A stretch of 15,007 bases of DNA from Clostridiaceae bacterium (GTDB lineage Bacteria; Bacillota; Clostridia; Oscillospirales; Acutalibacteraceae), in contig JAEDML010000005.1 of the NCBI GenBank assembly GCA_016303035.1, positions 1 through 15,007 on the forward strand, written 5' to 3'. This document shows, one piece after another, positions 14,387-15,007 of the stretch; position 1 is the first letter of the stretch, and each line of letters opens with the position of its first letter. The notes below the pieces were generated by a model. It saw only the letters and a program-made list of their open reading frames with translations, had not been told where the DNA came from and did no database searches. The translations under genes and the position numbers were made by a program.

Positions 14387-15007
14387 ACACTTCCTCAAAG
14401 AATGTATCGGGTTTGCTTTTATCAAAGCTTTCATTCGCCCACATTACCGTCACCAAATTTTCGGTGTCGGAGAGATTTATTATGTTATGGGTATAACCCG
14501 GAAGCATATGCACCGCTTCTTGTTTTTCTCCGCTTACATAGAAGCGCAATACCTCGTCGCTGCCGATTTTGCGTTCCTCAATAAGCCCGTGACCCGACAC
14601 GACGATAAAGAATTCCCACTTTGAATTATGCCAGTGCTGACCTTTGGTAATACCCGGTTTTGAGATATTTACGCTTATCTGACCGCACTTTTCGGTCTTT
14701 AAAAGCTCGGTAAACGAGCCTCTCGAGTCAACATTCATTTTAAGCGGAAAGCTTACCTTTTCTTTAGGTAAGTACGAAAGATAGGTTGAATAAAGCTTTT
14801 TTGCAAAGGAATTATTGGGTATTTCGGGCATTAAAAGGGTTTCGGGCTGTTTTTTAAATATTTCCAGCAAATCTACAATTTCGCCCAAGGTCGCTTTATG
14901 GGTTACAGGGCAGTTACAGTATCTGCCGTTATCTGTAGGTACGGTATTTAAGCCGTCAAACTCACAGCGGTGTTCCTTATTTTCGAGTGCGTCGAGCATT
15001 TCTGTTA
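14385..15007 (-). CDS. CapF/FnlB-like UDP-sugar 4-reductase/epimerase, C-terminal part (partial)
   Basis: The 5' end lies outside the window: the frame stays open through 15007, so the internal ATG at 14999 is not the true start. About 206 residues are visible of a family usually near 370. Present are the end of the extended SDR domain (ALENKEHRCEFDGL, then PVTHKATLGEIVDLL) and the full C-terminal cupin domain: KLYSTYLSYLP, PLKMNVDSRGSFTELLKT, VNISKPGITKGQHWHNSKWE with likely metal-binding histidines, PGYTHNI, and MWANESFD near the end. In S. aureus CapF this domain precedes NADPH-dependent reduction in UDP-L-FucNAc synthesis. The next gene downstream encodes the partner CapG-like epimerase. 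CapE/FnlA would be expected further upstream. Confidence 0.92.
   Translation of the reverse strand, partial: TEMLDALENKEHRCEFDGLNTVPTDNGRYCNCPVTHKATLGEIVDLLEIFKKQPETLLMPEIPNNSFAKKLYSTYLSYLPKEKVSFPLKMNVDSRGSFTELLKTEKCGQISVNISKPGITKGQHWHNSKWEFFIVVSGHGLIEERKIGSDEVLRFYVSGEKQEAVHMLPGYTHNIINLSDTENLVTVMWANESFDKSKPDTFFEEV

Noticed and set aside
1..15007. CRISPR array, tRNA/rRNA genes, insertion sequences or phage genes
   Set aside because: No regularly spaced repeats, cloverleaf-like segments, transposase or phage motifs were found; the window is otherwise filled by recognisable metabolic genes.

Overview
This looks like a chromosomal window from a moderate-GC, low-GC-lineage Gram-positive bacterium, most likely an anaerobic clostridium of the Oscillospirales/Eubacteriales type. 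The reasons are strong AGGAGG-type ribosome binding sites, a single-chain PurL of the clostridial kind, a Bacillus-type PurF with iron-sulfur ligands, and an IMP synthesis step split between two separate proteins instead of one bifunctional PurH. The lineage is inferred from family resemblance, not measured.

Layout, read along the minus strand from high to low coordinates. (1) Positions 15007 to about 11872 hold the end of a surface-polysaccharide cluster: the C-terminal part of a CapF/FnlB-like UDP-sugar reductase (cut by the window edge), a CapG/FnlC-like UDP-HexNAc 2-epimerase, and a nucleotidyltransferase-fold protein of unknown role. CapF and CapG are the last two enzymes of UDP-N-acetyl-L-fucosamine synthesis. 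A ~104-bp imperfect palindrome lies between capF and capG, and a strong terminator (11766-11812) closes the cluster. (2) Positions 11703 to 11435 hold the control region of the purine operon: a near-perfect sigma-A promoter, a ZTP (pfl-motif) riboswitch aptamer with all its helices and its pseudoknot, and an overlapping intrinsic terminator. (3) Positions 11434 to 149 hold nine tightly packed purine genes: purE, purC, purF, purM, purN, a PurO-like IMP cyclohydrolase, a monofunctional AICAR transformylase (purH-like), purD and purL. (4) Positions 84-123 hold a terminator shared with the convergent neighbour, whose last 17 codons (1-54, plus strand) look like the end of a LivF branched-chain amino acid transporter ATPase.

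How it fits together: the operon encodes nearly all of the route from PRPP to IMP. Missing here are purK (needed if PurE is an N5-CAIR mutase) and purB (SAICAR to AICAR). ZMP/ZTP builds up when 10-formyl-tetrahydrofolate is too scarce for AICAR transformylase. The riboswitch therefore senses a stalled intermediate of the pathway it controls. The layout, with the 3' side of the aptamer forming the first bases of the terminator stem, predicts an ON switch. Translational coupling is extensive: purF/purM, purM/purN and purN/purO overlap as ATGA, purC and purF are one base apart, and the purD stop codon sits in the purL ribosome binding site.

Most of the window is a well-understood biosynthetic operon. 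The parts that are not explained by known genes are the palindromic element between capF and capG, the nucleotidyltransferase-like gene, and small hairpins in the purE leader and the purE-purC gap.
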